Assembly: GCA_947579665.1 (NCBI GenBank)
Contig: OX388345.1
Span: 31,897,849 to 31,961,848, forward strand
Direction: 5' to 3'
DNA from: Sympetrum striolatum
Lineage: Eukaryota; Arthropoda; Insecta; Odonata; Libellulidae
DNA length: 64,000 nucleotides
Shown: positions 11,957 to 25,154 of the stretch, one piece after another
Position numbering within the stretch: position 1 is the first letter of the stretch
How the letters are laid out: the number at the start of each line of letters is the position of its first letter
Made by a program: the position numbers and the translations under genes
Notes under the pieces: model-generated
What the model saw: the letters and a program-made list of their open reading frames with translations, nothing else
What the model was told of the DNA's origin: nothing
Database searches by the model: none

Positions 11957-14952
11957 CGACCAAATTTACGACAAATGTACTAATTTTTTCGGTTATCATC
12001 GACGAATAAGTTTGCCTCCTTGAGGATAAGCAAGAAAGAGGAAAAAGTATACCACATAATATCACTTTTTTCCATAAAAGCTTTTTACAGATAAATAAAG
12101 TAACGCTTGCCTTAAATGTTGGCTAGAGGGACTGAGATGTATTCAAATTGATGATTACGCCTAAAATTTGGTAAAACTGCTTTCAAATATAGGAAACTTC
12201 TGAATTTCCCAGAGCTTATTTTTTTAGATTAATTTAGCATAATAGTAGGATAAAAGTACAAGAATAGCACGAAAATTAAGTCCTATGGTGGCTCTTGAAT
12301 CAATCTATAGATTCAATCCTTCGGAAGACTTCCTTGAAATTTTAAAAGCCAATTGCGAATTAACGTTACTATTTTGACTGAAACCTTTTTACAAAGGTAT
12401 CAAATTGACAAAAACCAGAGAGTAGTTGAGCCGCGATAAGAAACCTGCAGCAAATAGTCTTATAAAATAAATACTATTGGTATCAAACCATCATTAATGA
12501 ACGGAAGAGGTGTAATTGTAACGTTAAGCACGTAACAAGATAAGGAAATAAATCACTGATAGTGTGGCATTGCGTTCGTTCCATTAAAGATTATGCAGGT
12601 TAAAATTCGATTACATTCCATTGATTATATTGCCCATCATCGAAATCGGCAAATCTCTATAGCATTGTTGAAGAATTGAATTGACCGTGGGGAATGGAGC
12701 CAAAAGGTAATGGAGGTAAAAGGTAACTATTTCGTTCAATTAAAATGCGATGCAGCAACATCTTCAAACGGAAATAACCTGATTAAGAAAAAAATCCCTA
12801 GAAATCTCTGATACAGTTAAAATGGTTACATGGCTCGAACCGCAATTATACGAAAAAGGCCCACAAAAAAGCTAGCATCGTATTTTTTACCATTCTTTTT
12901 CTGGAAAATTCAATAAGCTGATCCATGCTTTCACCGCCGATACATATTATTCTTCCCCTAAACGGTGTATCCGAGTGAAAGAGGTTTACCACAAGAATAT
13001 TAAGGAGAACACCAAGGGGAAGTTGAATACCAACGACCTGAGAAACGGACAAAAAATTCAACCGGGAGACCCAAATAATAACCGTAGGAGGCCTTCATAT
13101 TTTCTACCTAAGGTTAGGCGTGTATAATTCAGAAAGTAGAACTCGGAAATAAAGCGATGCTGAAGATAATGAGCGGTTTTGTACGGCTACCGTAAGATTT
13201 CCCCCGTTTCGGAGGAAGTCGACTTTTTTACCCCATAAAAAAGAAAAAGAAACGCTTCAGAAATCAGACTATAAATAGGTATCACTTTTGGAGATTCGAA
13301 TGGCAATAAAATGCTTTGTTTGGTGTCCGTATCTTCCCTTCCCTCAACAGTTTCGTCGTTTTTGTGCCACTTATCTATTCCATTCATCGTATTCAGAGCT
13401 CCTATTGATTCAGTATTTTTTCCGTTTACTGTTACTGTTGAACGCCTTTACGAAAAAAAGTTACGAAAGTTTCTCCGAATACGCTCCGAGGTATCTTCGC
13501 TTGTTTCTTCCCTGGAATACGTTTTCGCAAATAGACGACCTTGACAATCGCATTGTTTTATATTTCGAGGAAATCATTCTTTACTAACAAAAGAGGAAGT
13601 TATTTCATTCCGAAATAGAACAGGAATGATATGTCAAAAGACAGAAGACAAAGTACATTGAGAAACATTTACTGATGATTCAGTAACTGCGGTACGTTGT
13701 AACTTGAGCTCCGTTCGTCTCCAATACAAACGTCTTCATTGGGCGATATTGACGCTAGGAAGCTCAATATTCCATTTAACCCTTGCCTTTTACACATTAA
13801 AGTAATATATAAAGAATTCTGTTAAGTAATGAGGAAGCAGAAAGGATATATAGAAATAAATAATGAGTTTGTGGAGTAAATAAAAAAAAACTGCGTTAAT
13901 TTTCATCACAGAAAAAATTCCCCTGCAGGAAAATACTCAAGGAAGAGGGATGTAAAAAACCTAGGAAATGTGTAGGAAAGGTTGTAAGAATGAGAGAGAT
14001 AAAGGTAAACTTAAAATATATTGACATTTAAAAAAAGTAATTGAAGCACAAAAGCGTTCTTTGTCGTAGCATTTTAATCAACAATTTATACATGGTATAT
14101 GGAGATCGGGGTAAAATATGGAATATATGAGCGGCAAATGCTGTTTACCGGGGACCAAGGGCTAACATAAACACTAACTTAAAAGATAAATTTTTAATAA
14201 AAATCGAATTTCATTACACATATTAATACAAAATTTATGGCCACGTAAAACGAAGTCATTTAGATATCGAAGCTTCATAAGATGAAATAAAATCTTTTTT
14301 TCCACGCAGAATATCTTCTTAACGAACTAATATACTTCCTATTCCTTGTTTTGTAGCTATTAAAAGCTTTAGTTGCCTTACTCTATGCTAGCATTGGAAC
14401 CAAGTATGAAGTATTGAGTTCTAGAGAAACTTTTCGCTCACACTTAATGCACTTATCGATTGTCAGCTCCAGAATATACATGAATTTAAAATTTGGTTGA
14501 CATCATCACCTTCGACTTTCAAAACCGAATTTGCCAAGAAGTATTGGCAACTTCTTCTAACATGAGAGCGACATTATCAGGCCTTGTTCCCATCTCGTTT
14601 TGGAAAATTAATGGACATGGTCTCTTCCGGCAGGGGAACATCGAGAAAAACTATCAATTACACGAAAGTCGGGGTATTACTTTATAAAATACATGAGATA
14701 CTTTCACTTTGAAGGAGAACTTGAGCACGCGACAGATGGCCTTTACGCAGCGAGCGGATAAAAAGTGTAGTTCGAAATGAATTTGTCTCGGATTAAACTC
14801 CGTAGCCCTGGAACGTCCTTAATTCCAAGAAATACTTTTTCTTCACTTTACCACACGACGTATGACTGAAAGCATTTTACATATGATGGATCCAGAAAAT
14901 AAGGGAAATAGGCGTGTTTATTTGTTCGGAGGAAAAAAACTTTTGATTACCT
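11957..14952. other. No recognisable gene
   Basis: AT-rich DNA between element 1 and repeat copy A. Short open frames near 12846-13590 show hydrophobic runs but no conserved motif. Confidence 0.6.
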
Positions 14953-15286
14953 TATATACTCGGGTATAATACGACACGAATATAAGCCGAAACCCCTAAT
15001 TATATCACAACAAACTGGAAACATAGTAACTGACTCGAGTATAAGCCTAGGGTGGGAAATTCAGCAGCTACTGGTAAATTTCAAAATAAAAATAGACACC
15101 AACAAAAATCACAGTAATTTAGGTATTAGGTAAGCAGGGGAAAATTAACAAAGAATTGTTATTTGAGCAAGTGAGAAATTTACAAGTTTATTTCCGAATA
15201 CGGCATATCCACCGGAGAACATGAGAGCCTCACCTCGTGTATAAGCCGAGGGGGGCTTTTTCATCCTAAAGAATGTGCTGAAAAAC
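14953..15286 (+). mobile_element. Interspersed non-autonomous repeat with GTATAAGCC motifs, copy A
   Basis: The motif CTCGNGTATAAGCC and variants occur near 14960, 14977, 15034-15047 and 15234-15250. The body includes GGGTGGGAAATTCAGCAGCT followed by ACTGGTAAATTTC and a run of AAAATAAAAATAGA. The right end has a GAGGGGGGCTTTTTC segment and an imperfect hairpin ending GTGCTGAAAAAC. The same body is recognisable in reverse at 43027-43333. There is no coding capacity. The element reads as a miniature DNA-transposon derivative, but I cannot name the superfamily. Confidence 0.72.
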
Positions 15287-16189
15287 GTTAAGTTGTGGAT
15301 TGATCTAGAAAAGTAACAATCTAGGAGTAATGGAGATAAAATATAAAAGTACCTTACTGAGTAATTAGAAATCTAAATAAAATTTTCAGAACGTCGAAAC
15401 TACGATAGAACATTGGTGGGCGATGGAATAGTAGATCAGACCGGAAAAAACGGTAGAGTTAACATATACCGGTTATAACTGTTATAAGTTAACTAATACC
15501 AGATACAGTCTCACACAATTGACAGAGGACCTCCCAAAAATTGACCCACGACTCTAGGACTGTAAGAATCCCGCTTGAAATCCGTTCATTCAACCGTCTC
15601 GTAAAAATCTGAAAACTCTATAAATAACGTAATAATAAACTCCATCGAGAAAATACCGTATCTTGTAAAAGTCACCATTCTTCAAAATAGCTATATATGT
15701 AGATGGAAAAAATAATTCTGGCCATCTGTGACACTCTGAATGTCCAAACGCGCGGGTGGAGCGTCCTCTGCAGACCAATGGAGGAATGGTGTGAATCACC
15801 GGTGGTGCTGCCCACGCACGGCGGAAGAATCTTCCACGCCTTCAAAATAGATTGAAAAATCGACCACTTCGCACGATCCATTCGTTCGTCTCGGGACCAC
15901 TCAAGAAGCCACGTTTGTCATAATAAAATACAGACTGCGAATCGTTACGGAGTTTTGATTCGCGAAATATTCGATGCCTCTATAGAAGGGTTGGCAAAGG
16001 AATAGCAAACGAAGAAATAACAGCGGTGATACTAAGAATGAACGGAGAAATGAGAGATTTGGGGAATTTTTCCACAGTTAAATTTCCTTTTTGCTACAAA
16101 AAACAGGTTTAGCTCAGGCGATTTCGAGAGAACAAATAGCATTAAAAATCTTTGCCAAAATCTTGCATTACTACTACGTTGAAGAAGTC

Positions 16190-16535
16190 AATTTTAGTGT
16201 TGTGGCATTTACAAATAATATTTAATAACGAGATGAAGTTCGCAAAAGATAATGTAGGAAAATACCTGAATAATGCAGAATTAATGCGTAACAACAAAAG
16301 GGACCCTAAAGAATAATATAACTTTAAATAATGATTGCATGAAGAGTTGAAGTTTATCGTTGATAATAACAGCTAGTATACACTTCCAGAATAACGGAAT
16401 TTTACACAACTAAATATGAATCCAAAAGAATAAGATAAATTTAAAAAACGATTTCATGACGAGTTGAAGTTTATCCTAGTTAATAATTTCTGGTACATAC
16501 TTTAACAATAGAGGAATATTAGCGTAACATCCAAC
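16190..16535. repeat. Three diverged tandem units of about 110-117 bp
   Basis: Units near 16190-16300, 16305-16412 and 16420-16535 share the skeleton GA(G)TTGAAGTTTATC...GATAAT...GAATAA...ACAAC. The second and third are the most similar (CATGAAGAGTTGAAGTTTAT versus CATGACGAGTTGAAGTTTAT); the first is only weakly alignable. It is a degenerate minisatellite. Confidence 0.65.
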
Positions 16536-16999
16536 TGATCGAAATAGAATATTTAAAATTACTATGATTGGAAATACTGTAAACAAAAAGGAAAAAATAC
16601 ATAAAAACTAAACAGTTATCACAGACCAGCACAAAACAAACAGCAAAAACATGAGAGCAGAAGTGAGAATTGATTGTGAGTGTCGAACTCTCCATTCACA
16701 AAATTATTGATGATTTCATAATGGACAATTCATGTAAAAGCATGAATGCTTTGGTTAGTGGGAAGAGGTAAAATATGTGGATAAACTGCACACCAAAGAG
16801 AGGCTTATTATACCGATGATGACTTAAGGAAATTGTGAAGTCATTGAGCTCCTCCTGAGATCATTTTTAATTTCAGCTGAAAGAGTGATTAACGTGCTAG
16901 TGACGTGGGATTATCAAACACAAGGGATTTTACGATATTCACCGAAGATTATAGAGCTTCAGTGAATCAGAATTTCCAGAAAACTATCTTTTATGCCTT

Positions 17000-19900
17000 G
17001 ATGGAAATCAACATTGATCTAACATGAGCAGAAAACAAGAAATTAACATCCAATAGAAAAACAACCAGAAATTAAATGTACGAGACAAATATAAAACGCA
17101 GTAATCCAGGTTAGCTAGAACCAATTGCGATAGCTTAGCGGAAAAAGAATTTTTCTATAATTTGCTTCCAAGTTTAAGCCTAAGACGTGTAAGATCTAAA
17201 AAAAGAGAGTATATGCAGAATTGAATTCAAAACTAATACGAGTACAAATAACTAATGGTAGAATGCAAAGAATTTAAATGGGGTATACATAAATTGCCAA
17301 TAGCAACATGAAAAGTCACAGTAATATTTGTAGTTAAGCTTCTACAGCTATTTTAGATGCAATTTTGCTTTAGCAACAAATGTAAAATCTATACACTAAA
17401 AAAATCAAAAAATAATAAATGCTACAGATATTTTATAATACTAGAGATATATTACCTCATTATTTTCGACGAAAAATTCTCACTCACAACCAAAAAGAAT
17501 AAAGCTTGAACTTAATCGCGTAAAAGAATCCTAATATGCGAGCATGAGCTAAGGGAAACCATCTGGCAACAAATTACCATAAATCAATTAGAGTAGTAAT
17601 TAATTACCAATGAATAAAAATCAATCAAATAAGCCTACAGCGGAAATTACTTATATTTATTCCAAGGATATTCAAGAGGTACATACATTATACGAAGAAT
17701 TCCTATCATCACCTCCTTCAGAGAAAGGGATTTTAAATGAAGAAAGAGAGCAGTCGGAGTGACAAGGAGGAATGAGTCGGCGTGAAGAGAGGTCCGATCG
17801 CAATAAAATGGAAGAGGTTTTTAGCACGTCTAGACACGTGACTCGAGTCATGACCAGTTTTCTTCACAATTACGATCGAAGAGATAACCAAGGTAACTCC
17901 TTCAGCCATAAAATGGAGGGAGGTCAATGCCCACGAGGCCATCCTCAGATCAGGTATTATTTAATCAAGGATAATGAGACGGCATCTTCATTGGTTGGAT
18001 GCACCAATATCCACCGAGGATTTTGGGCAACTCAGGTGATTATCGACAAATTAAACTAGAGAGCCACAGTTTCAGGAAAAACAAAATAATTTGAACAAAT
18101 GCGGAGAAATTATTCCCTGCGAGTAAAATAGTCACGCATTTTCCTCCGGTATTACACGGAAGGTCTGTAGTCCATATAAAACGAACCACACGTCTAAACA
18201 TCGATGATGATGCTGACCGCATAACAGAAAAAACATAAGGATCGCTAACAGGTGTCCGTTTCTGTCTAAATGTGTGTGCGTTATGACAAGAGATGCATGG
18301 TTGAATTTCCAAGTAGTTAATAAAAGACGAAAGTGAAATAAGAGAGCATAAAAACCGATCTAAGCTTATTTTGTAAAATAAAGAGGAATTTCATGTTAAT
18401 AAATTACATTTAAAAATGAAACATTAAGAAGAAAACAAAACTTTAGGAGATAATTCAGCAAGATAAATTTACAAAATAATAATATTTAAAAAATAATTTG
18501 CCATTTAGTGAAAGGTACTCCTACATCAATCAATCGATGAACAATTTTGCAATATAGACTTTTACTTTTAAGTTAAGGACGTCTGAACACTGTAGATAAA
18601 TATGTTACAACTCTTTTTCGTTGTTAAAACCCAATCTTATTTCGTCATCAACTTTGTTTACCTAAAATGATGACAGCTGAGATTGAATAAAACATAGTTG
18701 CGCCAAAACTCCATAGCTATTCATTACATTCCAAGTTTAATAAATATTCTCTCGAGAGGTATCACCTTACACGATTTCAGGCAAGACTTATCCTATTTGA
18801 TAAATTAACCAGTTTTTATCTCTTTAACATCGTCTAACCACCTTGCATCTAAAATCAGACGACGAAATAAACGGAAAAGAAAAATTGAGTATAATTCACA
18901 CCAGAATTTTCGTGCGATTTCTTAAAATTTCGGTTTTCCTAGTGAAGTCTTGAGGTAAACAGGACGGCATTGAAGACTCGTAATATCGCACAAGGTTGCG
19001 AATAAACCCTGTTATATATACGTCGGGAGAACACGCAAATGCTTTTGGGAGAGAATGCACCATACAAGTGTGTCACAGACGAAAGTATTTTACGGATAAC
19101 AGATAAATTACGCCAGCAAAAAGTTAAGCATGGAGCGACAAGGCTACTTCGAATAAACATTTATCTGGACGAAATTTAGACGAACTGCAGTGTAATTTAT
19201 CTATTTGCGCAATGCAAAGGGGTTTAAGATGGAAATATGAATTAAGATCAATTTTCTATACGTTATCAGTTGAGATAACACATCCAGTAAGACAATGTAA
19301 TCTTCATTAAATCTACCAGATGTAGTTGAAAGATTCCTTCAATGCTGAGTTAATAAATTCTCCTAAATACTTATTCCATACAAGACAAAGATAATTAAAA
19401 GTCAGCTGTCAAGCCAATCTCATAAAAAATTATTCCAATCTTTAAAATACAATTATCATAATACATGTAAAACCAATATTTTTGTCATAATTATCCCTTG
19501 ACACTGACAGAAATAAAATATCTTTTTATTCCTCAAAGACACCGTAACAAAGACTTCGAGAAGAACAGATGGCCTCACAACCAGCATGTGTAAAATAACC
19601 GATCGACGACAAAAATCCAGATCAATGAGATAAACCCTGCCAATTAAGTAAGTAATTACGAGAAGTATAAAATGAATTTTCAACTTTCTGTCCCTACTTA
19701 TGCTCACTTAATCAAAAACGTAATGAATATTAATCATTTCAATACACGCGCGATGAATTTATCACGTAAACACTCTTCATATTACCGTGACAACGCCGTT
19801 CATTGATGGTGCGTTTACCATATTTTTTCTCACAGCTTCTTTCCCCGGACATCCAGAACGGCCCCCATACAGTCCGGACGGAACCAGACTTTGATAAATC

Positions 19901-20993
19901 TTCCTCTTCAACTGTGAATTATTACCCTGCCAAACCTCCGACGACGAAAGGAGCTAATCCTCCCATTTTTTCCAACGGCGACCCGAAGTCTATTCCGTTC
20001 CTCCATTTCACGAAATATAAAACAAAACGATAACGAGAGGCGTATATATTTATCACCGCGATAGCACTCGAGGAGGACGGGTTTTGTAAGAGAGAAACCG
20101 AAGTGGGTGGAGCGGCTTTTAAACATGGTGGGCGTCGGGGAAGGCGACACTGCTCTGGTTGGGACGGTATCTTCGGCCGACCATCTCCGGACTCTTCCCC
20201 GCCTACAAACCGGGGGAAAGACGGAAGAATGCCTGAATCACCGCAGAGGTAAAAGCGTACCGATTTGAGGACTCCTTATCTACCAAATGCAGAATCTGCG
20301 AAGTGCTGAAGAAGCGGGAGATGGGGAAGATTGCCCCTCGCAGGTGCGGGGCGCTGTCGGCGGCGAAAGACGATCGACCACGGAGGATCTGAATAAAGTG
20401 CCTTGTTTTATTTTACGGCTGATAACGAAAGGGGACGATTAGCTTGCGGGAGGATACTTGTTTCGAGGAGAGACATAACAGTGGAAGTGCGATGAGAATA
20501 TCTTTACGTCCGACGGGTGGGTGAAGAGATGGAGAGGATAGGACGGTAATTTACTTGATTTCAAGCCTTCTTTTCCACTGAGAGGACACGTTGACTATGA
20601 ACGTTGAATATCTAATGTAAAGTCAAAGCTAATTAGATCTCTTACAAGCAACTCGAGATTGCAATTCCTATTTTTCCTAACAATTCCTAACTGCTCTGCC
20701 TACGATTTTACTGCGACGTTTAAAACTGCCTGAAAAAGTAACCAACCAGAAGTTTCGCTGGATTCACTATTTGATACTAGATAGACATACTACTGAATAA
20801 GGTTTGGATACGGATTGAGGTTTCCTAATTGAGATGAGAATTGAAGTCATTCGCCTTTACTTTCCTCACAGAGTAAGAATGCTAATAAAAAAATAAATTC
20901 TTTGGCGTACCCCAATAACCCTAGGAATGGCCTTTTTTGGCATTCAATACAGACATCACATTTGACAGCAATACATTTACAATATAATAAGAT
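17000..20993. other. No recognisable gene; GC-richer patch at its end
   Basis: Mostly AT-rich. A GC-elevated patch at about 20040-20560 contains several short overlapping frames with no recognisable family. It could be an unannotated exon or regulatory region, but nothing decides this. Confidence 0.5.
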
Positions 20994-21111
20994 TGAAGTT
21001 ATAAAGTAAACACCGCAAACTTCCACAGTATAGGATTTTATTTCATATACTCTGGAAGTTTACGGTGTTTACTTTATAACTTCAGAATGTCCTTCCACGA
21101 AGTTCGGCCGA
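20994..21111. repeat. Foldback element 1 with shared flank motif
   Basis: Arms 20994-21032 and 21046-21084 are inverted copies with 2 mismatches in 39 positions, separated by a 13-nt loop. Eight bases after the right arm lies TTCCACGAAGTTCGGCCGA (21093-21111). The inner arm end contains CTTCCACAGTATA, resembling ATTCCACAGTATT in the larger foldback at 25155-25348, and the same flank motif follows both at the same distance. This suggests related mobile-element ends, possibly Penelope-like. A transcript would form a 39-bp stem, so a small-RNA precursor is an alternative. Confidence 0.8.
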
Positions 21112-22240
21112 ATACGATAGAGTTTATGATAAGATTATTATTCCGCAATGAATATTTTACATATTCTTTTTCTTTGATCGGCGACCAAGAACGATCTTTA
21201 CAATAATTCACAATTTATCCAGCAGAGAAATGAAAATACGACGAGGATTCACTTTTTACTGAACTGCGTACTTGAATCGCTTGAGTCATTCATTTACACA
21301 AAAAATGCAGTTGAACAATAAAGGAAAAAATGTACGAAACGTCGCACTTTACAACTGTATTACACCAATCAGGCTTAATAGATCCTGTCAAATTAATCAA
21401 GATTATCTTTGATATGCAATTTTTGAAACTTCCCAAGGTGAAATATGCATTCGTAATTTTAATAATAATATGCTAATAATTCGGAATTAAATAGATAAAT
21501 AAAGTCTGAAATTCACGCAAATACGGTAAAATAATAGGAAGATTAAATCACAGAACCATATTAGTACACCTCTACTCTGAGGTAATGATAAACCATACCC
21601 ATAGAATATACTCTAATTTTCGCGAATATAACTTACGTGGCAGACATACGGCAGAATGCCGCAATGATAAATCTTTCATAACAATGAAAAGGAGGTCACA
21701 GTGCCGTGGCCTATTTCTCCATTTCCTAGTCCACCTTATCAGCTCGTCGCCTGGGATTCCACCTTTCAAAACGTTTTTCCGTGAATAACGCGCGCAATGA
21801 AAGGTGAGAGGAATAATTTTCCGGACGAATGAGTAAAATTTCAACACCTCTTCCCTAATTACTCGGAGTGAGCAACACAAATAATTTGCCTTTCCTTTGG
21901 AGAACGAGTGATGAATTGACGCTTCGTGGAAACATCACGAGCGAACTTCCACCAATAATTGCATTCAATTATTTTTCCAAAATTACTCTAGGTAAAAGAA
22001 AGGTGAACTCATAAGTACTTGTTTATGATTACACCTCTAAAAACTGATGAAAAAGATATTGCAGCCAAAAATAGTAATGCCCATGAAATTTGACTGGTTG
22101 ATAATACAACACGATTCGTTAAATTACGAGAATTAAGCTGCTCTCTTTTACGGTTCAGGATCTTCTAAACATTTAAACGTTAAAAATATAAATTAATGCG
22201 CGGTGATTCTTTAGGAAAGCAGAGTCATGGTAAATGCAAC

Positions 22241-22263
22241 CCCTGCCACACGTTGAAAGGTGG
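22241..22263 (+). mobile_element. Possible isolated LINE 3'-end fragment
   Basis: CCCTGCCACACGTTGAAAGG resembles the 3' signature of the LINE family seen at 23755 and 56047. Only about 23 bp match, with no coding remnant upstream, so chance resemblance is possible. Confidence 0.3.
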
Positions 22264-23060
22264 GGTAAAGTGGATTCAAAGAACTGTTCCAACTTTCATA
22301 ACACCACAAATGAACAACTAATTTGTTTACATTCTTAATTTTGATCCTCTCATTACTGTGTAAATTTCACTGCAGCAACATTCTATAGCATATGACTAGA
22401 AAATGTTGATATTTCTTGGATGAATTTAGGCGCAACCATACGTCCTAATTTGTTACAGCTGCATTTAAGAGCGATGAGAGTCACTCAGTGTTTTCGGTTG
22501 AATATAAGATATAAATTATTCTGATATAATTTGTAATTAGGAATTCATTGGATTAATATTCCCATTTCGGTAAAAGAAAAAATATTCAAAATGATAAAAA
22601 CAATTATTCACGATGGTATCGGAATGAAATCTTCCAAGATGGAATCAACGGCAGGATTTAATTGATACGAGTGGTTCTCAGATCGTATAGAAGTCTAAAA
22701 TACTCGAGCTCGAGTACTTGAGAGAGCAATGACTTCTCTAAGGTCATAAGTCATCTTTCATCCTCAAATTTCAGAAAAGTGAGGAAAGTTTGAAACATTT
22801 TCTCTCCACGTGCGAAATCCCGAAGCCGCTCGAGGAAATCAAACCAAGTCCTCGCCGTCTCTCGAGATCGGTAAAATATATAAGCGCCGCGATAAATTTC
22901 GGTGGCAGACCCAATCTCGAAATGTTATCAAGTCCGATAACGTCCAAATTAATCCACTCCGCTGTCTTGAACGAGTTTGCTTCATCTCTTGGTCCCGATT
23001 GAGCCATCAAAAGCGCTCGTTTAATTAAGACCCGGAATGATGAAAGAAGGATAAAACAAC

Positions 23061-23130
23061 TTTTACGCGTCACCAGAGAATATTTTACTAAACGACGACT
23101 TAGGTTTCAACGCATGGCGTCATCATTAGG
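23061..23130 (-). repeat. Hammerhead/Penelope-like motif remnant
   Basis: On the minus strand 23104-23125 reads TGATGA, CGC-CAT-GCG hairpin, then TTGAAAC. This is the arrangement of a hammerhead core (CUGAUGA, stem II, GAAAC) but with two extra bases before GAAA and AATGATGA in place of CTGATGA. A weak stem III (TAA...TTA) follows. It resembles the motif in foldback element 2 and the hammerheads described in Penelope-like retroelement repeats. Self-cleavage is not expected without a clear stem I. Confidence 0.4.
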
Positions 23131-23464
23131 TACATGAAAATAAGAAACCGTCACATATACCTACTATGTAGGGAAAGGGAGAAGGGAATAAGTGGGGAAG
23201 AAGAGGTTAAACTAAGAAAATGAAAGATGGCACGTTGGAAGTATAGATTGGGGAAAGTGTACGGGTAAAAGCTTACACTGGTGATAGATAAAGGGTTTAA
23301 GAGAATTAAAAAAATCCAAGAGAGTTAATAGCGAGTTTGTCTGAGAAGTGGAGAAATTCCATGTTAAAGGAAATGTCTAGGGAAGGAAATTTTAAAAACT
23401 CTCTTAAGCCTCCCTTTCATTAAATTCATTTGTTTGCCCAATTTCATTCGTACTCCCAGAAAGT

Positions 23465-23836
23465 GATACGATAGGCTGTACATATTTATTATGAATTGTT
23501 ACGACAAAGCGGTGAGGGTTACTCAGATGCAGGATAGGAATATTTGGAAGATAGAGGATTTAAACAAAGATTTAATTTACTTAATAAATTCAGGATAAAT
23601 ACTTTCTCTGAGGATGTAATACAGAGGTAGTTCAGACAATGGGGGAAGATTAGGGAAACAGATGCTAGAGCGATTCGCTTAAAAAATTATTTTTTTTCAG
23701 CGAAGAAAATGTAGGAGTAATAGATTTGGGATTCAAAGGCGTGCTCTATGAACATCCTGCCACATCCCGAAAGGCGGCTTGCAGGGTGAATATGTAGAAA
23801 TAGAGATGTAGGTGAATATTCACCCAGATGTAGATC
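23465..23836 (+). mobile_element. 5'-truncated LINE copy (same family as 56001-58420)
   Basis: The plus strand reads RLYIFIMNCYDKAVRVTQM, closely matching RFVQNCHDKTVSVTQM of the longer minus-strand copy. Later it reads WGKIRETDARAIRLKNYFF, matching KIREINARTNRIKNSFF. It ends in CCTGCCACATCCCGAAAGG, GGCTTGCAGGG and an ATGTAG-rich tail. This is therefore the last part of ORF2 plus the 3' untranslated region. Truncation at the 5' side is the usual outcome of target-primed reverse transcription. Frameshifts and stops are present. Confidence 0.78.
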
Positions 23837-23989
23837 TTCCCCACCCCTTCAACTCCAACTCTTACCTTTCCCTACCACTACATAAGTGAATTTATTATTT
23901 AGATGCACCTGGTAATGACGTTATACGCTGTAACCTAGGCTTTTGAAGAGTAAAATTACCTATGGTAAGGTGTCAAAGTCGTTTTATAA

Positions 23990-24860
23990 GTCGTGCAGAT
24001 CTACAGCAAAATTGAGGCTGTGACGGCGGATTTGGTTGGTCACCGAATTTCCTCTACGCGAAAGGACCCAAATAAGGCGAACCGTCGGAGGGGGTCGCAA
24101 ATCTGTTTGAATGGACCGAAAAACAGCACGATGCGTAAGAAAACGAGTGGACGGACTGAAATTAAACGCACTTGGACCGTCTCCAGATCTTACTCTCCTC
24201 ATTTTTAAAAGTAGAAAAAATCCGAGAGCTGCGACTCACATCAAAACAAGCGAAGGATATGATGCGAATGAATGATTGCGCAACGTCGCATCGAGAGAGA
24301 CTTTTTCTCTCGAAGTGGCGAAATTTCACACCTGCCCAGAAGGGGGTAATCTCCTCACGTATGAATGCGGTACGTGCTCTCCTTGATTTTGAATTCAGCG
24401 GTCTTCTTCAAAGGAAGGGACGCGTCATCTCCCAAGAAGGGTTCCGCACACCTGTCGCGCGCTTTTATCTCCGCGATTAACGAAATTGAAATTGTTTTCG
24501 AAGGGGGCGCTCTTGGATTTCCCGCCCAAATATTCGGATTGGGTATTTATAGCGTCGATCATCCTCTTGCCAACATTTTCGGAATTCTTCGCGATTATCC
24601 ACTTATGTTGTTCGCGCATTTGTGTCTATTTCTGTGGAGGCGTATTACGAACACAAACGAACGCGTTGTGGGCTAAAGCGACGAGATTTGCGCCGAGGCG
24701 ACTCGAGCTATAATGGGATCGCGTAACAGTCATTTTTCAGGGCGAATTTGTCGCCCCCTGTCGCTGAGTGACGCGGGTAACTGCCCAGGGTGACGTCTTC
24801 TTTGGGGCGGGCCCTAAAAACTTCAAGGGGGACGTTGAGTTTCAAAGGAATGGAAACTAA
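23990..24860. other. GC-elevated island, no recognisable gene
   Basis: Composition rises well above the neighbours, with many CpG steps. Overlapping open frames occur on both strands (for example 24172-24480 and 24365-24676), but none has a recognisable domain. It could be a promoter, a conserved regulatory region or a decayed insertion. Confidence 0.45.
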
Positions 24861-25154
24861 TCCCCCGTGGTAATAGGTTTGCACGACATAACTGAAGCTT
24901 TACAAATCCTTGGGAATAGGAGATATCGTTGAAGTACAAATTTTGGGGCAGTGGTTCTGGGTTCATTGGTTTTAACGGTTCATTTTCTTCCATTGGAACC
25001 ATTTTTAAAGCCGTTTCTTTTGGATTTTAGATGACGGATTAGGTGTAAGAATATGCTTATTAGCCTCGATATAGCTAAAATAAGAGTTGCTTGATTATTA
25101 GTATTAATATTATTCAACACATTCAGATTACTATTCCTTAAAGAGAGTGTTATT

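Noticed and set aside
22261..22275. GGGGTAAAGTGG resembles the terminal repeat of element 1
   Set aside because: Only about 12 bp match, without the downstream GTGCGCA motif or a partner end; it also overlaps the LINE-like 3' signature.
22701..22716. Perfect 16-bp palindrome TACTCGAGCTCGAGTA
   Set aside because: Short palindromes of this size occur by chance in 64 kb and no repeat copy was found.
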